NCBI RefSeq assembly: GCF_016863395.1
Contig: NZ_BOOU01000076.1
Location: 32,690-96,689, forward strand
Source of the DNA: Sphaerisporangium rufum
GTDB taxonomy: Bacteria; Actinomycetota; Actinomycetes; Streptosporangiales; Streptosporangiaceae
DNA length: 64,000 nucleotides
Direction of reading: 5' to 3'
Part shown: positions 6,881 through 15,200 of the stretch, in pieces
Position numbering within the stretch: the first letter of the stretch is position 1
How the letters are laid out: each line of letters starts with the position of its first letter
Translations under genes and position numbers: made by a program
The notes under the pieces: generated by a model
Told to the model about the DNA's origin: nothing
The model's input: the letters and a program-made list of their open reading frames with translations, nothing else
The model's database searches: none

Positions 6881-7981
6881 GTGACCGTTCCCGGTCTCGA
6901 CCTGTCCCTGCTCGGCTGGCACGAGTCCCGTGCCGGCGATCTACCGCCCGGTGCCGTCCCGGCCCGGGTGGCCCGGGTGGACCGCGGCGCCGCCGACGTC
7001 ATCGCGGCCGGCGGCCACCACCACGCCCAGTACGCCGCGCCGCTGCGCCGCGCGGCCGCCGCCGACCCGGTGAACCTGCCCTGTGTGGGCGACTGGGCGG
7101 CGCTCACCGTCCTGCCCGAAGGCCGCCACGAGCTGGCCGCGATCCTGCCCCGGCACACCTCCCTGGTGCGCGGCGGCGTCGGGCGGGTGTCCCGGCACGG
7201 CCTGTCCGGCGACTCCCAGGGGCAGGTGCTGGCCGCCAACGTCGACGTGGTGTTCATCGCCGAGCCGGCGCTGCACGCCACCGACTTCGCCGACCTGGGC
7301 CGGATCGAGCGGCTGCTCGCGCTGGCCTGGGAGAGCGGCGCCGAACCGGTGGTGCTGGTCACCAAGGCCGACCTCATCGGCGAGCACCTGCCCGGGCTGC
7401 TCGACGACGTGGCGGCCGCCGCGCCGGGCGCCGCCGTGCACGCCGTCTGCTCGGTCAGCGGGGAGGGCGTCGACCTGGTGCGCTCCCATCTGGCCGGCAC
7501 CCGGACCGCGGTGATCCTCGGCGCGTCCGGCGCCGGCAAGTCCACCCTGGTCAACGCGCTGGCCGGCCGGGAGGTGATGGAGACCCAGCAGGTCCGGGCC
7601 GGCGACGGCCGGGGCCGGCACACCACGGTGCACCGCGAGCTGATCGCGCTGCCCGGCGGCGGCATCGTCATCGACACCCCGGGCATCCGGCGGATCGGCA
7701 TGTACGAGATGAGCCAGGGCGTGGACCTGGCCTTCTCCGACATCGAGGAGCTGGCCGCCGGCTGCCGGTTCGGCGACTGCGGGCACGCGGGGGAGCCGGG
7801 CTGCGCGGTGCTGGCCGCGGTGGAGTCCGGCGAGCTGCCGGAGCGGCGGCTGGACAGCTGGCGCAAGCTGCAGCGCGAGGCGGCGTGGATCGCCCGGCGG
7901 TCGGACGCCCGGCTGCGCGCCGAGGAGCGGCGCCGGTGGAAGACGATCCACAAGTCGATGCGCGGCCAGAGCCGGCCCTAG
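6881..7981 (+). CDS. rsgA: Ribosome small-subunit-dependent GTPase A
   Basis: This circularly permuted GTPase (about 366 residues) assists late 30S subunit maturation. An N-terminal OB domain comes first. The GTPase motifs then appear in permuted order: TKADL (G4), SVSGEG (G5), GASGAGKSTL (G1, near 212) and DTPG (G3). The C-terminal zinc knuckle is CRFGDCGHAGEPGC near 297-307. I choose GTG 6881 (VTVPGLDLSLLGW) because it lies 9 bases after GAAGGG; the frame stays open back to TTG 6839 but without a ribosome site. A translated-looking 20-codon frame precedes it. It converges on whiB, with a hairpin between. Confidence 0.93.
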   Translation: MTVPGLDLSLLGWHESRAGDLPPGAVPARVARVDRGAADVIAAGGHHHAQYAAPLRRAAAADPVNLPCVGDWAALTVLPEGRHELAAILPRHTSLVRGGVGRVSRHGLSGDSQGQVLAANVDVVFIAEPALHATDFADLGRIERLLALAWESGAEPVVLVTKADLIGEHLPGLLDDVAAAAPGAAVHAVCSVSGEGVDLVRSHLAGTRTAVILGASGAGKSTLVNALAGREVMETQQVRAGDGRGRHTTVHRELIALPGGGIVIDTPGIRRIGMYEMSQGVDLAFSDIEELAAGCRFGDCGHAGEPGCAVLAAVESGELPERRLDSWRKLQREAAWIARRSDARLRAEERRRWKTIHKSMRGQSRP

Positions 7982-8000
7982 CCGGGGGCGGCATGACGAA

Positions 8001-8041
8001 GCCCCGCCGCGGGCGGTGAGGCCGGTGGATCGCGGCGGGGC
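8001..8041. terminator. Bidirectional terminator-like hairpin between rsgA and whiB
   Basis: GCCCCGCCGCG (8001-8011) and CGCGGCGGGGC (8031-8041) form a perfect 11-bp stem with a 19-base loop, located 19 bases after the rsgA stop between two convergent genes. There is no U-run, as is usual in high-GC actinobacteria. Confidence 0.6.
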
Positions 8042-8193
8042 GTGCGGGGGAGGGAGATCTCTGCCGGCCGGGGAATGTCGGGTGCCGTCCGCGGCAGGGA
8101 CGGCACCCGGCCGATCGTGCGGCAATTGCGGCCCTGGAGGCGTACAGGAGCGGAAAAGCCGCACGATCCCCGAAGATGCGTGCCGGTGGAGGG

Positions 8194-8505
8194 TCAGGCG
8201 GCGCTGATGCCGGCGCTGGCGGCCCGCCGCATGCGCCGGCGGCGCTCGGACGCGCGCTCGTCCTCGTTGAGCCCGCCCCAGGTGCCGTACTTCTCCGGCC
8301 GCGACAGGGCGTAGTCCAGGCACTCGGCGCGGACCGGGCACTGGGCGCAGATGGCCTTGGCCTTGCGCTCGCGGATGTCCCGCTCCGGCTGACGCTCGCC
8401 GTCAGGCCCGAAGAACAGCACGAGGTCCTCTCCCCGGCACGCGGCGTCATCCTGCCAACCCCAGCTGGGCCGCGGGCGGGCGATCTGCCGACGTACCTGA
8501 GACAT
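8194..8505 (-). CDS. WhiB-family iron-sulfur transcriptional regulator
   Basis: This 103-residue Wbl protein has the four cluster ligands Cys 23, 53, 56 and 62 (AACRG; CAQCPVRAEC), the GTWGG turn near 74, and a basic C-terminal tail RRRRMRR that contacts DNA. Wbl proteins carry a [4Fe-4S] cluster and modulate the primary sigma factor in development, stress or redox response. ATG 8505 follows AAGGTGG. The frame is open further upstream, but that extension is not Wbl-like. I cannot assign it to a numbered WhiB subclass with confidence. It is transcribed alone, convergent with rsgA. Confidence 0.93.
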   Translation of the reverse strand: MSQVRRQIARPRPSWGWQDDAACRGEDLVLFFGPDGERQPERDIRERKAKAICAQCPVRAECLDYALSRPEKYGTWGGLNEDERASERRRRMRRAASAGISAA

Positions 8506-8621
8506 GAGAAACCACCTTAGGTGAGATAGGTAATCCGGTGTTTGTGCCGCTTTGGACGCTTGTGACGTCCCTAATGCCAACGCCGGTATAGCCCGTGGTG
8601 TTCCCGGCTCCGGGAGGAGCC

Positions 8622-9542
8622 CTAGGTCAGAACGGGTGTGCCGCACTGGATCTGCTCCAGCGCGAGCGCCCGGTACGTCATGACCGAATCGGCGCACGCC
8701 GTGCCGCACGGCGCGAACGCCGTCCGCTCGATCACGATCCGGAACCGCACGTCCCCGTGACGGACGACCGCCTCGGTGACATCACCTTCCGACCTGGTGG
8801 ATTCCACGGCCACTCCACCGACCGAGAGCTCGCCCGTATGTGCCCGGACGAAATGCTCGGCGGCCTGCGATGGCTCAGGGATGCCCGCGCGCCCCCGGTA
8901 GCGGTCGAGAACGAGCCCGCCGCTCCGGTACGCGTTTGCCACCGCGATCGCGGCAGCCTGAGACATGCTGCCGTAGTAAAGCCCGTGTGGCAAGCATACG
9001 AGGTTGGCGGCGTATCGATCGCCGCCAACATGCGTGGTTTCCCACACTCTTCCCGGCAGGCTCTCACCCAAAACCCGCGCGATGGGAAGACCGAGTCGGG
9101 CACAGCACGCGTTGCGCTTCGCATGCGTGCAGACCAGGAACACCGGTTCCTTCATCAGTATGCAGGACTCGGGAACCACTCCGCGCACGAGCGCGCCCAG
9201 GTCAAGATCGTCAGGGTGCTCCACGTGCCCCTCGGCGATCCACGGAATCTCGGCCGTGGTATCGGCGACCATGACGCGCACCGGCCGGCCCGCCGTCCGG
9301 CCCGCCCGCTCGCGGTGCCCGGGCCGCCGGATCAGCTGGGTCCGCACCCCGAGCGAGGCCGCCCTGTCGACCAGCGCGCGCGCCGTGGCCGGCAGCTCGC
9401 TGCCCGCCACATCGGCCGCCCAGGGGCCGGCGTGCTCGACGAGCAGCCAGCGCCGCGCCTTGGTCGTGGCGCTGGCCAGGGTGGGCGCCTGCCCGGTATG
9501 GCATCCGGGGGGGTGCTCACACCCGCGCCGCCGGTCGATCAT
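8622..9542 (-). CDS. Sucrase/ferredoxin-like (thioredoxin-fold [2Fe-2S]) protein, iron-regulated
   Basis: This protein of about 306 residues is of the Suc_Fer-like family, related to yeast Apd1 and thioredoxin-like ferredoxins. Key parts are the Cys-rich CTHAKRNACC (about 138-147), the HVGGDRYAANLVCLP block and the YYGSMS segment that follows. Two Cys plus two His are expected to hold a [2Fe-2S] centre. ATG 9542 has GGGGAGGA upstream; GTG 9545 or 9563 are alternatives. A perfect iron-box operator begins 22 bases upstream, so it should be repressed by iron-loaded DtxR/IdeR. Iron mobilisation or electron transfer during iron limitation is inferred. Confidence 0.87.
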   Translation of the reverse strand: MIDRRRGCEHPPGCHTGQAPTLASATTKARRWLLVEHAGPWAADVAGSELPATARALVDRAASLGVRTQLIRRPGHRERAGRTAGRPVRVMVADTTAEIPWIAEGHVEHPDDLDLGALVRGVVPESCILMKEPVFLVCTHAKRNACCARLGLPIARVLGESLPGRVWETTHVGGDRYAANLVCLPHGLYYGSMSQAAAIAVANAYRSGGLVLDRYRGRAGIPEPSQAAEHFVRAHTGELSVGGVAVESTRSEGDVTEAVVRHGDVRFRIVIERTAFAPCGTACADSVMTYRALALEQIQCGTPVLT

Positions 9543-9563
9543 CACGCTGTCCTCCCCTCTCAC

Positions 9564-9582
9564 TTAGGTAAGACTAACCTAA
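9564..9582. promoter_or_regulatory. DtxR/IdeR-type iron box
   Basis: TTAGGTAAGACTAACCTAA is a 19-bp palindrome matching the DtxR/IdeR consensus at nearly every position. It lies immediately upstream of the sucrase/ferredoxin-like gene, and a TAGTCT -10-like hexamer of that gene (minus strand) falls inside it. That geometry fits iron-dependent repression. Confidence 0.9.
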
Positions 9583-9770
9583 CGGCCTCCATCGACGTGT
9601 GCGTTATCCAGGTTTGCGGAGTGTCCGTTCCGGCGGCGGTCATGCGGCCGCCGGGGTGTGAGATCTCTCACCCGCCGATTCCGCCGGACCGGTTGCGGGC
9701 AACCGCGCGCGGCCGCTACGGGGGGCGGGCGGCAACCGGCCGCCTGGACCCGTCGTGGCACGCACGGCCC

Positions 9771-9860
9771 GGATCGCCGGCCCGGCCCGGATCGCCGGCC
9801 CGGCCCGGCTCGACTCAGGAGTTCGACTCAGGAGCTCAACCCAGGAGCTCAGCTCAGGCC
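9771..9860. repeat. Two adjacent short tandem repeats at the glpD 3' end
   Basis: An 18-bp unit containing GGATCGCC is repeated twice (9771-9806). It is followed by a 13-bp unit, GACTCAGGAGTTC, repeated three times with small changes and then partly (9812-9860). The last units overlap the glpD stop codon. This is probably slippage-generated sequence with no obvious regulatory role. Confidence 0.6.
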
Positions 9861-11432
9861 GTGCTCGGGCAGGCCGTGCTCGTGCAGGACGCGCTCGGCG
9901 GCCGGTAGCGCGGCGGCCCGGTCCGCGTCCACCAGGCCGATCCGGGTGCGCCGGTCCAGCAGGTCACCGGCCGACAGCGCGCCCTCGTGGCGGACCGCCC
10001 ACACCAGCTCGGCCACGCTCACCCCGAGCGGCAGCGCCTCCACGGCCCCCACCAGGCCTTCACGGCCGAGGGCGTACACCGCGGCCGCCTCGGCGCCGTA
10101 CCGCTCGACCAGCCGGGCCGGCACGCCCCGCACGTCCGGCCCGGACGGTCCGGACGGCCCGGACGGTGTCCGGGCGCCGACCAGGGGCAGCCGCGCGGTC
10201 CGGCTGGAGGGCGCGGCGGGAAAGGCGGCGTCCACCGCGTCCTGCGCCATCCGCCGGTAGGTCGTCAGCTTGCCGCCGACGACGGTCACCACGCCGTCCG
10301 GCGCGATCACCACCCGGTGGCGGCGGGAGAGGTCGGCGGTGCTCCCCGCGCCGGCCGGCAGCGGTCTCAGGCCCGCGTAGGCGCCCGCCACGTCGGCGGG
10401 GCCGGGCGGTTCGGCCAGCACCGAGCCGAGCACGTCCAGCAGGAAGGCCACGTCCGCGGCCGGCGGCTCGGGCACGTCCGGGATCGGCCCGTCCACCGGC
10501 TCGTCGGTGAGGCCCACGTAGATCCGGCCGTCCGGCTGCGGCAGCACCAGCACGAACCGCGCGCCCTTCCCGGGGATCGGCACGTGCAGGCCGGCGCGCA
10601 GGTCGCCCAGCGCCCCCGGCCGCAGCACCAGATGCGTGCCGCGCGAGGGCCGCAGCGACACCGACGAGGTCAGCCCGCCGGCCCACACCCCGGCGGCGTT
10701 CACCACCCGGCGGGCGCGCAGCGTGAAGACCTCCCCGGTCAGCTCGTCGCGGGCCTCCGCGCCGTCGCCGGCCAGCGCCAGGGCGCGCACCCGGGTGAGC
10801 ACCCGGGCGCCGTGCGCGGCCGCGGTGCGGGCGATCGCCACCACCAGCCGGGCGTCGTCCACCACCCGCGCGTCGAACGAGGCCAGCGCCCCGCGCAGCC
10901 CGGCGCCGCGCAGCGCCGGGGCGAGCGCGCGGGCCCGCGCCGCCGGGATCCGCGACGGGCCGGGCAGTGCCCGCCGCGGCGTGCCCGCCGCGGCGCGCAG
11001 CGCGTCGCCCAGCCGGTAGCCGGCCATCACGGTCGCGGCCTGCGCCGGGGAGACGCCGGAGGTCAGCGGGAGCAGGTAGGGCTGGGCGGTCACCAGGTGC
11101 GGCGCGGTGCGGCGCAGCAGCGTGTCGCGCTCCACCGCGCTCTCCATCGCCACCCCCACCTGGCCCCTGGCCAGGTACCGCAGCCCGCCGTGGATCATCT
11201 TGGAGCTCCACCGCGACGTGCCGAACGCCAGGTCGTGGGCGTCGACCGCCACCACCGACAGCCCGCGGGCGGCGGCGTCCAGCGCGACGCCCGCGCCGGT
11301 GGCGCCGAGCCCGACGACCAGCAGGTCGGCCACCTCCTGGCGTGCCTCGGCCAGCTCGCGGGCCCGGCGGGCGGCGTTCAGCGACGAACCCGGAACGGGC
11401 CCGCCGGGGAAAGGATCGGCGGAGGAGGTCAT
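9849..11432 (-). CDS. glpD: Glycerol-3-phosphate dehydrogenase (FAD)
   Basis: This protein of about 527 residues oxidises sn-glycerol 3-phosphate to dihydroxyacetone phosphate and passes electrons to the quinone pool. It has the N-terminal FAD motif VVGLGATGAGVALDAAARG (about 38-56), the SSKMIHGGLRYL segment that positions flavin and substrate, and the C-terminal DAO_C helical domain. The C-terminus has a short proline/glycine-rich insertion before it. ATG 11432 (MTSSADPF) follows AGAGGA; an upstream in-frame ATG is less likely. It is divergent from an alkyl-DHAP synthase-like oxidase, which uses a DHAP-derived substrate. Confidence 0.95.
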   Translation of the reverse strand: MTSSADPFPGGPVPGSSLNAARRARELAEARQEVADLLVVGLGATGAGVALDAAARGLSVVAVDAHDLAFGTSRWSSKMIHGGLRYLARGQVGVAMESAVERDTLLRRTAPHLVTAQPYLLPLTSGVSPAQAATVMAGYRLGDALRAAAGTPRRALPGPSRIPAARARALAPALRGAGLRGALASFDARVVDDARLVVAIARTAAAHGARVLTRVRALALAGDGAEARDELTGEVFTLRARRVVNAAGVWAGGLTSSVSLRPSRGTHLVLRPGALGDLRAGLHVPIPGKGARFVLVLPQPDGRIYVGLTDEPVDGPIPDVPEPPAADVAFLLDVLGSVLAEPPGPADVAGAYAGLRPLPAGAGSTADLSRRHRVVIAPDGVVTVVGGKLTTYRRMAQDAVDAAFPAAPSSRTARLPLVGARTPSGPSGPSGPDVRGVPARLVERYGAEAAAVYALGREGLVGAVEALPLGVSVAELVWAVRHEGALSAGDLLDRRTRIGLVDADRAAALPAAERVLHEHGLPEHGLS

Positions 11433-11569
11433 CGAGCGTCCTCTCGAACGGAAGGCCGGCCGGGACACCGTAGGACCCGGCCGGAGATCCTGTTTTGCCA
11501 GGGAGTGGCGCGGCTCTCCGATGGGGGTCCCCGAACAATGTTCGGCCCCGGCGTGTCAAAGTGTAGGGC

Positions 11570-13201
11570 GTGGAGATCCCCGACATCGCCGCCCAAGAGA
11601 TGAACTGGTCCGGGTGGGGCGACCCGGCCCTGGCCGCCGACCTGCCCGAGCCGGTCCGCGGGCTGCTGCGCGACCTGCTCGGCGTCCGCGAGCCGGCCCG
11701 CCCGGCGGCGGCCCTCGGCGAGGTCCGGCTGGCGCCGGTCACGCTGGCCGAGCCGGTGCTCGCCGAGCTGGGCGGGATCGTCGGACCCGATCACCTGCGC
11801 TCCGACGCCGAGGCCCGCGTCCGGCACACCCGGGGCAAGTCCACCCCCGACCTGCTGCGCATCCGCGCCGGCGACGGGTCGGCGGCCCCGGACGCGGTGC
11901 TGCTGCCCGGCTCGCACCAGGAGGTGCTGGCGGTGCTGGACGCCTGCGCGCGGCACCGGGTCGCGGTGGTGCCGTTCGGCGGCGGCACCTCGGTGGTCGG
12001 CGGCCTGGCCGCCGACCGGGACGGCTTCGCCGGCGTCGTCGCCCTGGACCTGGCCCGGCTGGACCGGCTGCTCTCGGTGGACCCCGAGTCGATGGTCGCC
12101 GACTGCGAGCCCGGGCTGCGCGGCCCGCGGGCCGAGCACCTGCTGGCCGGCCACGGGTTCACCCTCGGCCACTTCCCGCAGTCCTACGAGTACGCGACCC
12201 TCGGCGGGTTCGCCGCCGCTCGCTCCAGCGGCCAGGCCTCCGCCGGGTACGGCCGCTTCGACGACATGGTGATGGGCGTCACGGTGGCCACCCCGCGCGG
12301 CACCATGGAGTTCGGCCGGGCGCCGAGATCGGCGGCCGGGCCGGACCTGCGCCAGCTCGTCCTCGGCTCGGAGGGCGCGTTCGGAGTGATCACCTCGCTG
12401 CGCCTGCGGGTGCGGCCGGCCCCGGCGGAGCGGGTGTACGAGGGGTGGCGCTTCCCCGACTTCGCCGCCGGCACCGCTGCGCTGCGCCGGCTGGCCCAGC
12501 ACGGACCGCTGCCGACGGTGCTGCGCCTGTCGGACGAGACCGAGACGCTCGTCGGCCTGGCCAGGCCGGCCGAGATCGGTGGCGCCCCGGGCGGCCAGGG
12601 CTGCCTGGCCGTCGCCGGCTACGAGGGGACCGCGCAGGACGTGGCCCACCGGCGCGCGGGCGCGGCCGCCGTGCTGTCCGGGCTCGGCGGCGTCCCGCTC
12701 GGCACCGAGCCGGGCCAGGCGTGGGCACGCGGCCGCTACCAGGCGCCCTACCTGCGTGATTCGCTGCTCGCGGCCGGGGCGACGGTGGAGACGCTGGAGA
12801 CGGCCGGCTTCTGGTCCGCGCTGCCCCGGCTGTACGACGCGGTGCGCACGACGCTCGGCGCGGCGCTCGGCCCAGTCGACGGGCCGGGCGACGGGCCGGG
12901 CGCGGCGCCGCTGGTGATGTGCCACGTGTCGCACGTGTACCCCGCCGGCGCGTCGCTCTACTTCACCGTGGTCACCGCCCAGGCGGCCGACCCGGTCGCC
13001 CAGTGGGAGGACGCCAAGCGGCGGGTGAACGCGGCGATCGTCGAGGCCGGCGGCACGATCTCCCACCACCACGGGGTGGGCCGCGACCACCGCGCCGCGT
13101 ACGCCACCGAGATCGGCGAGCTGGGCGTGGAGATCCTGCGCGCCGTCAAGGAGCGGCTGGACCCGGCGGGCATCCTCAACCCGGGCGTGCTGATCCCCTG
13201 A
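11570..13201 (+). CDS. FAD-binding oxidase, alkyldihydroxyacetonephosphate synthase-like
   Basis: This 543-residue flavoprotein belongs to the vanillyl-alcohol-oxidase/PCMH fold. The PCMH FAD domain shows VVPFGGGTSVVGG near 130 and EYATLGGFAAARSSG near 205. The C-terminal HHHGVGRDHR segment (near 500) is typical of AGPS, where the His cluster lies in the active site. AGPS swaps the acyl chain of acyl-DHAP for an alkyl chain in ether-lipid synthesis; many bacterial homologues are less well defined. GTG 11570 opens the frame. The divergent glpD makes DHAP from glycerol phosphate, so a lipid-linked role is plausible, not proven. Confidence 0.82.
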   Translation: MEIPDIAAQEMNWSGWGDPALAADLPEPVRGLLRDLLGVREPARPAAALGEVRLAPVTLAEPVLAELGGIVGPDHLRSDAEARVRHTRGKSTPDLLRIRAGDGSAAPDAVLLPGSHQEVLAVLDACARHRVAVVPFGGGTSVVGGLAADRDGFAGVVALDLARLDRLLSVDPESMVADCEPGLRGPRAEHLLAGHGFTLGHFPQSYEYATLGGFAAARSSGQASAGYGRFDDMVMGVTVATPRGTMEFGRAPRSAAGPDLRQLVLGSEGAFGVITSLRLRVRPAPAERVYEGWRFPDFAAGTAALRRLAQHGPLPTVLRLSDETETLVGLARPAEIGGAPGGQGCLAVAGYEGTAQDVAHRRAGAAAVLSGLGGVPLGTEPGQAWARGRYQAPYLRDSLLAAGATVETLETAGFWSALPRLYDAVRTTLGAALGPVDGPGDGPGAAPLVMCHVSHVYPAGASLYFTVVTAQAADPVAQWEDAKRRVNAAIVEAGGTISHHHGVGRDHRAAYATEIGELGVEILRAVKERLDPAGILNPGVLIP

Positions 13202-13377
13202 CGGTGCCGCCGGCGAGCGGGCGCTTCGATCCCCTGGACTCCGAGTCCCGCGGTCACGTGCCCTCGCCGGTAGCCAAGGGGGATACCTCGATGGGCCCGT
13301 GGATCCGGTGGCGCGTCCCTGTCCACAATGTCGCCGACCGGCCCCAGCGGGCCGCCGGATGCGGTGCCGGCCGGCCT

Positions 13378-13423
13378 TGATCTTGGGCGATTCCGCCGTA
13401 CCGTGTGCGATTCCCCAAGATCA
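13378..13423. promoter_or_regulatory. Inverted and direct repeats upstream of the metallophosphoesterase gene
   Basis: TGATCTTGGG (13378-13387) and CCCAAGATCA (13414-13423) form a perfect 10-bp inverted repeat. Inside it GCGATTCC occurs twice in the same direction (13387-13394 and 13407-13414), 20 bases apart. The element ends 16 bases before the gene at 13440. An operator or an RNA hairpin is possible. Confidence 0.5.
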
Positions 13424-13439
13424 CGGCAAAGATAGGGAC

Positions 13440-15068
13440 ATGGTCGATGTCGTACACGCCGCCGAACGCGGGAGGCGGGCCTCGTCCCGGGTGTCGGAGC
13501 GCGGGGCCGGCTGGTCGTGCCGGCAACCGGGCACGTTCCAGGAACTGCGCCCGGACCGGCGCGGCTTCTCATGGCTGAGCCCGAAGGTGCTGTGGCGGTC
13601 GCGCAACGAGATCCTCGCCCAGCTGTTCGGCGACCCCTCCGACCAGGTACGGCGGCGCTGGGTGGCCGCCCGCCGCGAGTCCGGCGCCGACCCCGACTTC
13701 CGGATCAGGCCCAAGGTGGGAGAGGCGTACGACTTCCTGGTCATCGGCGACACCGGCGAGGGCGACGCCTCGCAGTACGCGGTGGTGCCCGGCCTGCTGA
13801 AGATCGGCGAAGGCACCGCCTTCGCGGTCATCGCCAGCGACGTGATCTACCCCACCGGCGCGGCCGGCGACTACGACGACAAGTTCTTCCGCCCCTACCA
13901 GGACTATCCCGCACCCATCTACGCCGTTCCCGGCAACCACGACTGGTACGACGGCCTCGGCGGCTTCATGCGGGTGTTCTGCGACGCGCCGGCGCTGCAG
14001 GCCGAGCGGCAGGGGTTCTCGCTCTCCCCGGCCGGGCTGCGCGGGCTGCTGTGGCGCCGGCCGGAGCCGATCGACGAGGACCGGCTGGCCAAGGCCGGGC
14101 AGCGGCGCGCCCGCCCCGGCCAGCGGGCCGTCCAGCCCGGACCGTACTGGGTGATGGACCTGCCGGGCCTGCTGCTGGTGGGCATCGACACCGGCATCCG
14201 CGGCACCATCGACGCCGGCCAGGCGGCCTGGCTGCGCCGGGTCTCCGCCGACCCCCGGCCCAAGATCCTGATCACCGGCAAGCCGATCTACGACCGCAAC
14301 GAGTACCACCCTTGCCCGATCGAGGGCGGCGGCACGGTGGACGACATCGTCCGCGACCCGGCGCACAACTACGTGGCGGCCATCGGCGGCGACACCCACA
14401 ACTACCAGCGCTACCCGGTGCGGGTCGGCGACCGGGTGATCCAGTACATCGTCTCCGGCGGCGGCGGCGCGTTCATGCACGCCACGCACACCATCCCGCG
14501 GGTGGACGCGGGCGGGGTGCACGAGGACGACTTCAAGTGCTACCCGCTGCGCGGCGACTCGCTGTCGTTCTACAGCCAACTCTACGCGACCCGGTTCCGC
14601 ATGCCGTGGCTGAAGATCACCCCAGACGAGGGGCTGCTGCTGATGTCCCGGCGGATCGGCAACACCCCGCCGCGCCCGGTCGGCACCGCCGCCACCCACG
14701 GCACGACCGCCGCTCCCGCCACGCCCCCCGGACCGGTCCCGGCCTCCCCGCCGGAGCGGTGCGGGGCGCCCGGGTCGGCCGCCCGGCCGGCCCGGATCAC
14801 CACCCGGCTGAAGCTGGCCGCCGCCGTCCTCGGCGGCCGGCCGATGCCGTTCCGGCTGCCGGTGGGGCGCACCTTCCACCGATGGTTCTCCGAGCTGTCC
14901 GACTGGGACACCCCGCCGTTCTTCAAGAACTTCCTGCACCTGTCGGTGCGGGACGGCACGCTGCGCATCCGCTGCTTCGCCGCCACCGGCTGCCGCCCTC
15001 AGGAACTCGAACCGCCGATGGAGGACGAGGTGGCCATCCCGCTGTCCCCGCCGGCCGCGGGCGGCTGA
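13440..15068 (+). CDS. Calcineurin-like metallophosphoesterase
   Basis: This protein of about 542 residues has the metallophosphoesterase signature motifs in order: IGDTGEGD (metal site, near 106), a degenerate second motif ASDVIYPTG near 137, PGNHDWYDG (near 170) and the distal His-bearing GGDTHNYQRY (near 318). It hydrolyses a phosphate ester of unknown identity. The normal GDxxY second motif reads SDVIY, which changes one usual metal ligand context. The C-terminal 150 residues, after an Ala/Pro-rich linker, are not recognised. ATG 13440 follows GATAGGGAC. It is convergent with the downstream kinase gene and has a palindromic element upstream. Confidence 0.82.
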   Translation: MVDVVHAAERGRRASSRVSERGAGWSCRQPGTFQELRPDRRGFSWLSPKVLWRSRNEILAQLFGDPSDQVRRRWVAARRESGADPDFRIRPKVGEAYDFLVIGDTGEGDASQYAVVPGLLKIGEGTAFAVIASDVIYPTGAAGDYDDKFFRPYQDYPAPIYAVPGNHDWYDGLGGFMRVFCDAPALQAERQGFSLSPAGLRGLLWRRPEPIDEDRLAKAGQRRARPGQRAVQPGPYWVMDLPGLLLVGIDTGIRGTIDAGQAAWLRRVSADPRPKILITGKPIYDRNEYHPCPIEGGGTVDDIVRDPAHNYVAAIGGDTHNYQRYPVRVGDRVIQYIVSGGGGAFMHATHTIPRVDAGGVHEDDFKCYPLRGDSLSFYSQLYATRFRMPWLKITPDEGLLLMSRRIGNTPPRPVGTAATHGTTAAPATPPGPVPASPPERCGAPGSAARPARITTRLKLAAAVLGGRPMPFRLPVGRTFHRWFSELSDWDTPPFFKNFLHLSVRDGTLRIRCFAATGCRPQELEPPMEDEVAIPLSPPAAGG

Positions 15069-15200
15069 CCGGCGGCACCACCGAAGGACTCGCGTCCGAG
15101 GTGCTCGCTGCCCCCACCGGGATTCGGTCGCCGAGAATCTCGGCCGCCAAGGAGCCCGGCCCCCGAACGGGCAGCCACCTGAGTCCGGCCGCTGAAGGGG

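Noticed and set aside
8517..8535. Second iron box before whiB (TTAGGTGAGATAGGTAATC)
   Set aside because: Only the left half fits the DtxR/IdeR consensus; the right half is a direct rather than inverted repeat.
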